DNA of 64,000 bases from contig CAJNDS010002306.1 in the NCBI GenBank assembly GCA_905221605.1, positions 127,001-191,000 on the forward strand, in the 5' to 3' direction. Both the position numbers and the translations under genes were made by a program. Shown piece by piece: positions 30,792-42,700 of the stretch (the stretch's first letter is position 1; each line of letters begins with the position of its first letter). Source of the DNA: Symbiodinium natans. Taxonomy: Eukaryota; Sar; Dinophyceae; Suessiales; Symbiodiniaceae. The notes beneath the pieces were generated by a model. That model did not search any database. It saw only the letters and a program-made list of their open reading frames with translations, and was not told the DNA's origin.

Positions 30792-33700
30792 GACGAGCTG
30801 CCAGACTTCGACGACCAGGAGGCGAGTTCTGTCCGTTTGCCATTAAAAGAAATTTTGGGGTTGATTTTGAGGGCTTGGGGCCTTTTTTGGAGGCACTTTT
30901 TGCGGATTTTTCTTTTTTTTTTTGGGGGGGGGGGGGTTCTTCCGCTGATTTGTGGATGCCAGGAAACAAAGAACGACGACAGCAAGGAGGCCGAGGCCAT
31001 CTTCGAATTCATTTGGTGCATCTTTTTTGGGGGGTCATCCGGGTAGGCTGAGTGCTCGGTTTGAAAAGTGCTGATCAAGTTTCATTTCGGAGCACAACTT
31101 GCCGCACTTGTTGCCCTTGCATCCCCATCGCTGCGATTTTGGGCCAGGCAAAGAAGAACCAGGTTGCTCTTCACGCCTCCGGCTTCAAGGACTTCCTGCT
31201 GAAGCAGGGCACCCCAGCATGCTGAGGGCTGGGTGAGAAGGGCAAAAGTGCACGGGAAGTAAAAACACACCGGGTGCCTGGGAAGAAAGGGGGAAGAATT
31301 CCCTCGAACTTTCTCGGGGGTGCCAGGGCCGAGCTGATCCGAGCCATTGTGGATTGCGGCTTCGAGCACCCCTCAGAGGTGCGCGGCTTCCGAGGTAGAT
31401 TCATAGATCGGCTACCCGCACTGGCCAACTCTGCATCAGACTGCAATCTCAGAACTGCACCTGACAAAAACATCCCACACCTAAAGCTGTGCCCTGACCT
31501 GGCATGTCACAACTGGAGGTGCAGCACGAATGCATCCCTCAGGCGGGGTCAAGCCGTGGGAGCCGATGCACCAACTTTCCCGTTAGCATCATGTTCCCAG
31601 CTTTCAGAGACGTGCGCCCCCATACCACCAGCACGATGCTTGCACGCTTTTGTCCCTGCGTGGTCTCGATTTCGGAAGCGGCAAGAGCACCCCAAGATCC
31701 CTAAAGATCCATCAGTCTCCAGAAGAATACAGAAGAACCGCAAGTCACCGAGAACCCCTCTGGGTCGAAAGGCCATCCTCGGAACGGACGTGCTGTGCCA
31801 GGACAGGGTCGTGTGGGATGTTGGGATGTTGTCGGTGCGGGGGAGGGCCGCAGCGCGACACAGCCCAAAGCGCCAATAGTGTAACCGCATCTAAGCTGGC
31901 TGAAGGGATTTCCATGACCATCAGGCGAAGTCCGGCATGGGCAAGACCGCAGTCTTCGTCTTGGCCTGTTTGCAGCAGGCCAGCAAGTGTGGAGTTGTGG
32001 AGTTTCGTCCCCCCCTCCCCCAAAACCATGATCCATGTCTCTCTCGTTCCCGACCCTCGGACATTTCCTGGCGCAGGTTGATGCGTCCGAGAAGGCTGGT
32101 AGTTGCAGCCAATTAGTGTGCATTCTTGCTGCAAGCTGTCAGCACCGTCTACAGTACGTGTGCTGTGCTTGTTGCAGCGCGCTTGCGCGGGGTTCCAGTT
32201 GGATATTTCATCAGCGCCGTCTACAGTCTACGGTAGCAGCTGCGACGAAAGCATTGATCACGTTGGCGCTCTGGCTCCCTGCTCCGGTGCAGGCCGTTCG
32301 AACTCTGGTGATCTGCCACACTCGCGAGCTGGCGCATCCTGCCGTGAGGGAAATGCGAGAGTCACTTCAAGGGCTTTGCTTAGGATTTCAGATGAGAGAT
32401 AGATCCGAGTTGAAGAAGTATGCCTTGGAGTTGGGAGGCTTGGGATTCTTGGTCTCGCGGGAGGTGAAGTACCGTTTAAAGAAGAAGGTCATTTTGGGCC
32501 CAAACAGACCGCAAGCGTACTTCCATCACAAATCGCCCACGCTTCCCAGAAGATGTGGCAACGAGGCGTGATGAGTTTGAAACAGGAGGCGCTGAGCCTT
32601 CAAACTTAAGCCCTGCAGCCCTGAACCCCACTCCGGTAGCCCCGAGCCCGACCCAGGTACCAGATCAAGCACGAGTTCGAGCGGTTTGCAAAGTACTTCC
32701 CGGCAGGGGCCTCAGCCGAGCCAAGTGGAGCACGGCCAAGTTAAAAAGTCTGTGGTCAGCCTTTGCTTCTCACTAGTGCCGGACTATGTTGCTGTTGGCA
32801 TTTTTTTGTGCATGGGTTTCGAGACGTGTTGTAAGGGGCCTTCTGGTGTTCAAAGCGAGTCCTGCGGTAGTAGTTGGCTTGGCAATATTTGGGGTACCAG
32901 GGGTACCCAGAAAGACGACCAAGAGTGTGAGTCTGAGGATGTAGGAATTTGCAGGGTCTGCGGAAACCTCACAAGGTTGGAGTTTAAAGGCCCACGGGGT
33001 GCCTTCTCTTCTGCATTTCGCAAGCAGAGCCGCTCTAGCCTATTACCAACGAAGCATTTTCCTGTGCGTATGTGCCGTGGTGCATGCGCCTAATCCAAAA
33101 TTGAGCCTTACCTCTGCTGCTTGCACACACAGTCGGAGTCTTGCCCAGTGGGTGGGTAGAGTCCCTCACCCACAGTCGGGAAGTGAAGGGGGCACGGCAC
33201 ATACGTCGAATTCACGACGTGGCCCAAGGAGATCAAGCCGGGCGTGGTGTACGGAGGCACTCCCATGCAGAATGACAAAGACATGCTGAAGGCCTGTTGT
33301 CGGTGTTGTCGTGAATGTCCGTGAGTTCGAACATGCCAGCAGAGTTCTGCGTTCCAGGACAAGTGCCCGCACATTTTGATCGGTGTCTTGGCACTGCCTT
33401 GAAGGTGGAAGGTGCGTGAGTAGTAATCGTAGTGTGCACCGCAACAAGTAGGGATTGAAGTATTAATTTGATTGCATAAAAAGTGTCTGGTCTGTATCAC
33501 ATGCTTTCAATGCTATCCTTTCTGCCATCTGGCCCTTTTGGCTTCAAAACATTGCAGGCTCGTCCTTGTTGAACCAAGTTGAGCCTGCCGGCAGTTTTGA
33601 AATCCGCTAGTGTGCCCACATCCTGAAGCACCACACCCCGGCAAGTGCTCGTCCAAGGCACTCCTGGCCGCATCTTGGCACTCCTCCGGGAAAAGGAGCC

Positions 33701-36700
33701 GATGAAAGGGGGCGTCCTGCCAGTTTGTCTAGAGTTCATCGTTTTCTTGGTTCCAGAGGCCCAGGGTATGTGCCAAAGCGTGAGCAAGCTTCAGGGTGTC
33801 GTGTATGGTTCTCGGCGCAGGAAAGGATGTGGGGCTCCGATTGCTGGTGACATGCTCTTTTTTTCCAGCTGCATGTTCATCGTGTGGCATCTTGCTCCCA
33901 CAAGCCCCAGCAGCATAGCGGTGTATAGTATGCACCTGCCAAGAACGAGACCAGCAAGTGTTAGTGGGTACAGCACAGCACCCTACTGCACCCTACCGCA
34001 CCCTACTGCACCCTACTGCATCCCGCAGCTGTGTAACTCGTCGTGACTCCAGCGGGCTGCGAATGCCCACGCTATCCAAAACGCAACCGTCGCACACTCT
34101 TGGGTGGTAGCTGTTGTAGCTGCATGTAGTAGGCCGGGCCTCAACCGCATGCCTCGGCATGGCGTGGTGCTTGTCATGCTGCTTGCCATGCTGTGGTCAG
34201 GCCAGGACTAGGGACAGAGTCGCTTCGGGAATCTTAGGGAACCTGAAGCCCAAGACCTCCATGGGTCAAGGGCAGCTTTCTTAACATCCACGAAGCCGGA
34301 ATGGATATGTTGAAAACTGTGGTGTCGGTGCATCTTGAACCCGCTTCATCTTCTGGGGGCCAAAAACTCAAGCACTGCCAGGCCCCGTGAGGCCTTTCCT
34401 GGCACCCCGAGAGCCCGGAGCCTTTGTGGCCGCCCTTGCAGCGATCCCTGAGGACGTGCAGAGCTGAAGCACATGTGAGCTACCATGACTTGGACTTCCA
34501 GCTTCTTTTCTTGGTCATCGCATCGCGAGGATCGCCGGCGATTTCTGGCAGCAGTCGAGGCTTTCCGCTCGGAGCCGAATGGCCTGGAGTCGCTGGGCCC
34601 AATCTTTTCGGCTTTGTACTTCTGCCTCAGATTGGTTCGGCTGCGTAGGTTCCTGTGACTGTTACCTGGTTTTTTAACTGGCTTTTGCAACGGGTGGGGG
34701 CTGAACTGCTGAACTGCTCAAGGCTGTCACCCAGCCGCCCTGACCACAACAGGTTCGCTCTGAGCTGCCTCGAGCTGCTGGCGGAAGACCCACACCTTGT
34801 GGGCGGGGTGCTGCAGCCCAGGCAGGAGACTTTCTTGACCTTAAGGGTTCAGGTATGGTTCAGCTTATGGTGGAGATTGACATGTCCCTTGAGCTTCGGA
34901 TTTTTGTCCGACCCGGTCTGGGCGTCAGGGAACCTTCAGGCCGTTGCCGCATGTCGCTACGTGAATCTTTGGGGCAAAAGCTTTACGATGATGATGATGA
35001 TGATCATCATCATCATCATCAAGCCCCCTCCTCACCGGGTGCCCTGTAGAAATTATTATTTCTACTTGTAGCCGTAGCAGACTCTTGTAGCTCAGCAGCT
35101 CCCTGTGCCAGCACTGGAGCAGCAGCCTTGGCGTCCCTGGTCTCGGGCGCTGTGGAGGATCCTTCGGGAAAGGGTTTAGGGTTTAAGGTTTTTCGGGTGT
35201 TGGAGGAGTTTCTGCAGGGGGGGGGGGGGTTGAGCAAACTCATCGCCCGTTGCCGCATCCCAATCAAGTGTGGCCTGTGGACTTGGAGAATTGTAGAATT
35301 CTTCACGTTTTCTGAACCGCCACCTAAGATGTGCAAATCCTGTGTCAATCCTGGCGGCCGCAAGCCGCAAAATCTGCATCACCCTGGAACCCGCGGAAGG
35401 CGCGCTCTTTCGCCACCTCTGAGCAGCGCTGGCTGGCAGCACTTCTGCAGGCTTTAGCTGTAGGTATGCCTTCTTGGGGGTGGCTCCGCTGACTGGAACC
35501 CGAGAATTCCTAGAACTTAGAGCCTATAAATGTCACTCTGAATCTCCCATGTTCTCCTGTGCAAATATAGCTGAGGTGTGCGAGCAAGTGCAGCAGCTCT
35601 CAAGCTTCATGCTGCAGCTCAGATTCAGTTTGGTGTTGCTGGCGAAGTCTGTAGTGCCCAGGCAGCTGCCATGTTCTCTGTCTGTGAATTGCTTTTATAA
35701 AAACATTGTTTTGTTTTTAGTTTTTATAAAAACGATTCTGTCACTCCAGTCACTACCGTTTCGTTTGTGGCATCTGCAGCTTCGTCGACGTTTTTTTTTT
35801 TTGCTCTCAGCCTTCAACCACGCAAACCCCAAACCCCAAACAGCTCCCCGGCACAGCCTGCACCCCAGACTCTAGACTCCCGAAGCCCTAACCTCCAAAC
35901 TCCGAACCCTCAAACGGCCTTATGCCCGAAGCCCCTTCGCCCGAAAGCTCTAGCAGCCGCAGACAGGCCGCACCCGTCTCACAGCGCAGCGAGGAGCGCA
36001 GAGCAAGGCAAACCTCCACGAGGGCGCTTCGCCAGGCCTGAGACCAGGAGAGCGAGAGAGAGAGAGAGAAGCTAACCCGAGTGCACGGGGAGGGGGAGAC
36101 CATGGGAGACCCTTCCTCAGGCTCCGTAGAAGACGAAGAAGGGGCAGCTCTGCCTTCGGGGGGGGGCGAAGCGTGCAGAGAGAGAGAGAGAGGGAGAGCG
36201 AGAGAGCGAGAGCTGGGATCTAGCGGTTCGGGATGTTCGGCGATTCCAGGCTCACGGGTGTAGGGCCGTTTCGGGGGCATAGGGAGGAGGGTTTAAAGTG
36301 GGCCCTGGTGCAGCCTTCAAGAAGGGTGTTTTTTCAGAATGCAGGAAGACTCCGGGCTTTTGCATTGATAGAGGTTTCTTGCTGGTAGCTTGCCCTAGCT
36401 CATCACCGCATGCAGCGAGTAGACAGCTTGGTTCTAGAAGATGCAATGATCTCAGCTAATGTTTGTGCGAGAACCGTTCGTGCACTTAGTTCATTGTTTA
36501 AAGAACAACTACGTACTCTAGGTATGTGTAGGTCGATTTGACTGTTGCAGGCAAGCCCCGCCAAGACAAATAAGATCAAACGCTACTACCGTGCTTCGAG
36601 GCTGTCCGGGTCCTTGTTCGCGGCTCAGCTCTGCCAGCATGGTTTTGGTTCAAGTTGGTTCTGCCCTGTGTTGTACACATTCCCGGAACCGCTGGTGCAT

Positions 36701-39700
36701 GTTCGACTGATGCTGTGGCTGCTGCTTCCGAGTGATGTAGCCGTTGCCCGCAGTGATTTGGGTTTTGGAGTGCAGGGGTGCGAGTAGTAAAGTTGTGGTG
36801 GTACCTTTTGGACTTGGCGCAAAGCCAGCATTGTTTGTGGCAGTTCGTGGGTGGTCACCAGCTTGAGGCTGGGGCGTCCAGGCGGCGGACGTCAGCGCTG
36901 CCGACACCCTCAGGTTGGCTCAGGAGGCCAGTTGTCCTCACCCCTATCATCCTAGGCAGCTCTATTCATGACAGGCCAAAGATATCAGCAGTATGCCAGC
37001 GCAAGAGCGTGGTCTTGCAAAGACTTGGCAGGCCAGGGACTAGGTTGAATGAATGTCCTTCTGCTGCAGGCACTCGAAGCCCAGCTGTGGGACGTCGTGT
37101 CCGACCTTGTCCAGGTGCGTTGTGGGGTGCCAGGCGTAAGGTTTGTGATGTTGCGACTCATGCAGGCAGTGTCAGATCGTCATCAGTTTAATCCGAGACT
37201 GCTTGCCAAGCATCCGAGGCCTTCCCTGCGCTCGCTGGCAACCTGAATCTTGCTGCCGTGTCGCCTCAGCCCCGTGGGCGACTGCAGTGGCTGCAACGGG
37301 AGGAGGGCTCCTTGCCATCAGGTTGCTGTTGCTGGTGGTGCATCTGCTGTCGTGGTGATACTGGTGATGCGCACCTCATGCTGATGATGTTTTGGATGGG
37401 GACGACCGGTCTCACTGTGCCCTCCCAAGGCGAAGCCCTCGGTGTGGTCCCACAGCACTTCACAGCGCGGCTCCGCGCAGCGGCACGGTCTCCAAAGCCC
37501 ACGCGCCCCTGGGGATGCAGAGGATGCAGAGGATGCAGAGGATGCAGAGGATGCGGAGGATGCAATGTCCTTGATCAACTCATTGAGTTTTTTCCGCGAG
37601 TCTCAGAGCTTCTGGACTCCCTCTCAGCAATCTATGTCTCAGGCGCGCTGGCTGCCTGCGGTGGTAGTGAGGAGCTCCGCTTGCACTGCCTGCAGGTGTT
37701 GGGAGAGGACTTTGCTGCAGCCGGGAAGGGAAGTTATGGGATGTTACGGGACTTGGGCATGACAGCACTTGGACCAGCTGCGTCAACGGACCAGAGCTTG
37801 CACGTTTCTTTTGCTAGTTCAGGTGTGATGGTCGTTAGGCACGTGCCAACTTACAGACGTCATGCACAAATTGTCGATCACGTTGGCTTTCGCTTCTGCT
37901 TTAAGCTGCAACTTGATGTGTTAAAGGATCTCTCGCTTTCTCTCTTCTCACCCTCTCTCTCTCTCTCAGACACACATGTGCGGAGGAAGGCTTGCTGGCC
38001 CTCGCGGAGCAGGCTGCTGGAAATTGGCATGGGCCTCGGGGGCGCAATCAGTGGGGTGGCGAGAGGGTGCAGGGGGGAGGGGTAAGGATGATGATGTGTG
38101 GGGATGACAACGTTCACTTTCAGAAAACTTTATGATTCCCGAATCTGCGCTTTCCGGTTTCCCGAATCCGCGGTTTCCGAGCTTTTGCTTCTCGAATGTG
38201 TGTTTCTAGTTTCCCGAATCTGATGATTTTTTCGATTTCCCGAATCGCGCTGCTGCCCTATTCCGCACCTTTTCAGTTTCCCGAATCTGCTGCTGACTGG
38301 GAGCCCTCTTTGTGCAGGTGGCTCCTCTTCCACCCCACGGAGGAGTTTCGGAAGCGGCAGGTGCTGGGCTCTCTGAGGGCTCATGGTAAGAGACTACACC
38401 TTCTTCCGAGGGCTTTGTCACTTTCTTACTTGAAACGGTCCCCTCGTATGCAGGCACAGCGTGCCACGGGCTTCTTCCAGCTGCCGGACGGTGTCCGCCT
38501 GACACTGGTGTCATCCACATCGGATGCCTTGCATCTTCTCAGCAAGTGGTTGCATCCAAAGCGAGTCCATTAGGGTCGTCCCGGGTTAGCATGCTCGTGG
38601 CCAGGCTTGCAGGTGTCATGCGAAACCCATAGCAATTTTTTTGGTACCTTTTCGTAATACTCGTATACTCTTCTTTCAAGAGCCGGCATCAAGAGCCTGG
38701 CTGCAGCAGTGCAGGCTGGCCTTTGACCGACTCCGTGGCCGAGCACGTGTGGGACTCGACGTGGAGGGCAGCAGGGAGGCCCGGCTTGCCCCCAGGGTTT
38801 AGGGTTTAGGGTTTAGGGTTTAGGGTTTAGGGTTCAGGGTTCAGGGTTCAGGGTTCAGGGTTCAGGGTTCAGGGTTTAGCGTCTAGGGTGCCCCAGATCG
38901 GAACCTGACTTGTCACAGAATCCGTTTGGAGGCAGCGCTGATGCAGCTGGCGGTGGAGGAGGACTGGGGAGTAACCAAAAGCTGCCCTGACGTCCTTCGT
39001 GCCAGCCGCTCTTTGCGGTTCCTTGCGTTCAGTGGCAAGAGTGCAGCTGAGTCCTGGCCGTGTAAACATTTTGAGAACTTCACGAGGAGGTCTTTGTCTT
39101 CGATCTCCAGGCTCTTCGAGAGGATGTGGAAGCTGCTGAGACTGGGCTTCCAAAACTGGGGACGCTTTCAGCTTCATGTCGTTCTATGCAGACGGCATGC
39201 TTGGATTTCTAGATAATTCCGAGCTTTTCCAAAGCTCTGGTCGAACAGACCTCAAACACCAGGAAGCCTATGTTGACTTCCTCAACCAAGACGGACTTGA
39301 GCAGCTTGGCTGCTTTGATTCCAAGATCGAGCATCCTCCAGCCACCTCCAAGTCTGCCTCAGAGACCCTAAACCCTAAACCCTAATCTCTAGACTCTAGA
39401 CCCTAAACCCTCAATCCTTTGTTTTCTTTCTGCGAAGAGAGACAGAGGATCCTCGGATTTGGCGGCCGACAGGATCTTCGAAGCTAGGCTGGCCTTTGCC
39501 ACTGGATGCTTTCGGGGTTGTTGGGCGTCTGGAGCTCAGGAACCAAACTTCGCAATTTTCAACCTTTGTTGGGTCTTTCGGTGCGTGATGATGCTTGTTT
39601 TATCGGCAGATTCATACAAGCTACATGGGGCTCTTGGAATTTTTCCGGGTCTGCTAAGAAGGTTCAGAAGGAGTCAAAGCCCACAAGGAATGGTGGCCAA

Positions 39701-42700
39701 AGTGCCGGCATTCCGAGCAGCCGCGGGCAACCAGAATCTTGGCCTCTCCCAGGTGTTTTAATCAGGTTGGAGGGGGTTGGGGTTAGGTTGAAGTGTGTGA
39801 GCTGCTCAAGATTCTCGGCGTCTGGGAGTTCCTGTTCCGAATTCCGAATAGGGGAAGCATGTCGATGTGGATGTCACAGTAGGCAGCAGGCTTTGTGTCA
39901 TGTTGAGCCAGGTCGTCAGCAGCAGTATGAGATCATCCCAGATGCAATGCTTCTCAGCCTGTTTCCCCCTTAAAAGGCCCCGAGCTTCTAGACTCTTTAC
40001 CTCTGCGAAGGCCCCGATTCCGGGACATGCAGCGCGGCCACGGGTCCAAGAAGAAGCTTCCTGGACTCTCGAAGCTGGTGCCCCCCGGGGTGGGTTTAAG
40101 GGTGAGCTTTCGCTTGCTGCGCGGCCAGTTGTTTTGTTCGAATCTCGAGAGAGGGACGGATGTAAGGGGGTGCTTGATCTGCAGACACCAACACAACAAG
40201 CCCGACAACCTGGAGCGGACAGGCCCAGAAGCTCCTGGGAAAGCCCTTGGACAAGTCCCTCCAAGTCTCTGACTGGAAGATGAGGCCTGACTCGGGTGTA
40301 TGGGCATCAAACGACGGTGCTTGATCAGTGGACCTTTAGTTCGGAGTGACCCTTGATGCAATTTGCCGATATGCCTGCGGCAGCTGCAGAGCTTTTAGAT
40401 GCATTCAGTAGTTGTTGAAGAGCACAGTTTCTGTTGCAGAAGTTCCAGTCGACGATGTGAGACACTGCTTGCAGGATCTTGCTTTTTGCCATAGCTTGCC
40501 GTCTCTCAGAAGTGGTATCGGCAGTACTTTTCTAGGCCACTTCCGCAACTGGACTCCGCGGCGCATGTCAGGCCTCTCACAGCGGAGCAGCTCCAGTATG
40601 CAGCGCTGGATGCGTGGGTTCTGCAACTTGATCTGATGAGCCTGACTGAAGATTCATGTGTTCATGCAGGGCGATGTTTGTATAGCAGGCGGAGCAGCTG
40701 GAGAGGAGAGAGGTGTAAGAGTTCGTGGTTTCGGAAGTAGGCTGCAACCTGTCCACATGTCTGTCCACATGTCTTCCTGTGGTGACATACAGTTCTTCCT
40801 GCATGACCACACAAGAGGGATCGCATTGGAAAAAGGGCCTCCCTGGCAGGCTGAGAATCCTGGACCGAGTTGAGGCAGACGACAGCGCGACGAGAAGATC
40901 GGCGAACAAAAAGGGCGGGTGGGTGAATGCTGGGCCTCTTGGGATTGTAAGCTTGTCCTGGTCCTGCAGTGGCCTGAACCTAAAGTTGAAGAGGACCTCA
41001 AGCTTGACAAGATCCAGCAGTTTGTCCTGGATGAGTGTGACAAGTGCCTCGACAAGGTCGACATGCGAAAGGAGCCCCGGCCCTGTCGCCTTTGCTGTTT
41101 CTTTTGTATTATTGGCCACCTCAATTCTTCTCAGTTGATGCCCAAGCTTCTCTTTGTCGAGCCTCAAGAGGACGTGCAGCAGATCTTCATGGAGACGCCA
41201 AAGAAGAAGCAGGCATCTTTCATCTCCCAGGTTTGGGATGGTTTGGAGATGAAACATAGTTTAAGGTCTGGGCAGGTACGTGAGGCTAGTGGAACTGAGG
41301 TTTCAGGTTTTGGTTTCTATGATTTCGTTCGCGATAGAGCTACCTGATTGAAGGGGGTGAAGGCGACTGCATTGTTTGGGTCGTCATAGCTGCCCGAATG
41401 CCGTTGGTAGCAGCTGCTTTGCTCAGATGCCAGGTTATGATGTTCAGTGCGACCATGTCTGCGGAGACTCGTGCCCTCTGCAAGAAGTTCATGCAGGCCC
41501 AGCGACAGAGAAGGGTGCGGCTTGAAACGAGCTTCCGAAGCCACTGCTGTATTCATAACGATGCTGACTTTCTTGCTGGCACTGACGCCACAGTACTGGC
41601 AGGATCCCCACGAGATCCGGGTTGATGAGGAGTCGAAGCTTACACTGCATGGCCTGCTCCAGTACTACGTGAAGCTCACTGAGAAGGATCACCTTCCGAA
41701 GCTTTCTCAGCTTGGGGGCCTATGCATCCGGAGGTCTGCGGGCTGGTTCGAGTGGATTCTAAGTAGATCCCTGTGCAGGAGAAGAACCGGAAGTTGAATG
41801 ACCTCCTAGATGCCCTGGAGTTCAATCAGGCCGGGGTATCATCCCATCGACTCCTGCGCCCCCTTGGGCACAACAGGAGAAGCCCAAACATCCAGCTGCA
41901 ATATGCAGCGCGTTTGTGCACTTCGAAGAGAATTCTGGGTATGAATCGGCATGAAGCATAGATCTGCGGCCAGCTTCATGTTTCACTCTTCCTGCAGGTT
42001 GTCATCTTCGTGAAGTCTGTGCAGCGGGCGATCGCGCTGGACAAGCTTCTGGCACCGTGCCCTTAAGGGTTAAGTTCGGCTATGTTCGGCTGTGGTGGAC
42101 GATCCCAGTCATACGCCTTGCGATGGTCCCTGTAAGACTACGGAGATGCCAGAAGGGCCTAGTGCTCTCGTCTCATCCCCAACCAAGGTCGAGTGCAACT
42201 TTCCCTCCATTGCTATCCATTCTGGCCTTCAGCAGGATGATGCCCGGCCGCAGGGACAAGAACTTCGGAAAAACGCCACATTTACGGCCCTTGATGCCCT
42301 TGCCTCCCTGGGATGTCAAAGGAGTATAAGGAGTGCTTGAGTGTTCTCCACCTCGTGAGCTGTTGCGACTGGGAGCTTCCGGAGCTTTGAGAGATTCCGA
42401 GAGTCTAAGGACCGCATTGCCCGGTACAAGCAGTTCAAGGAGTTCCAGAAGCGGATTATGGTGCCCCGAAGCTGTTGCGGAGAGAGGCATCAGTCAGGGA
42501 ACATGTACCGGCGAGCTCACCTCGACTGAGTCGGAAACAAGAAAGCCCAAGTCGAAAGCAGAAAGGCTTCCCCTTGCCTAGGGTTAAGGGTTTCGGGTGT
42601 AGGGTTGGTTTACAGTTTACAGGGTGTAGAGTATGGCAGAATGGAGTATTTTCGGGTTCATGATGTTGGGATGTTAGTGAGTAATTAAGGCTGCTATAGT

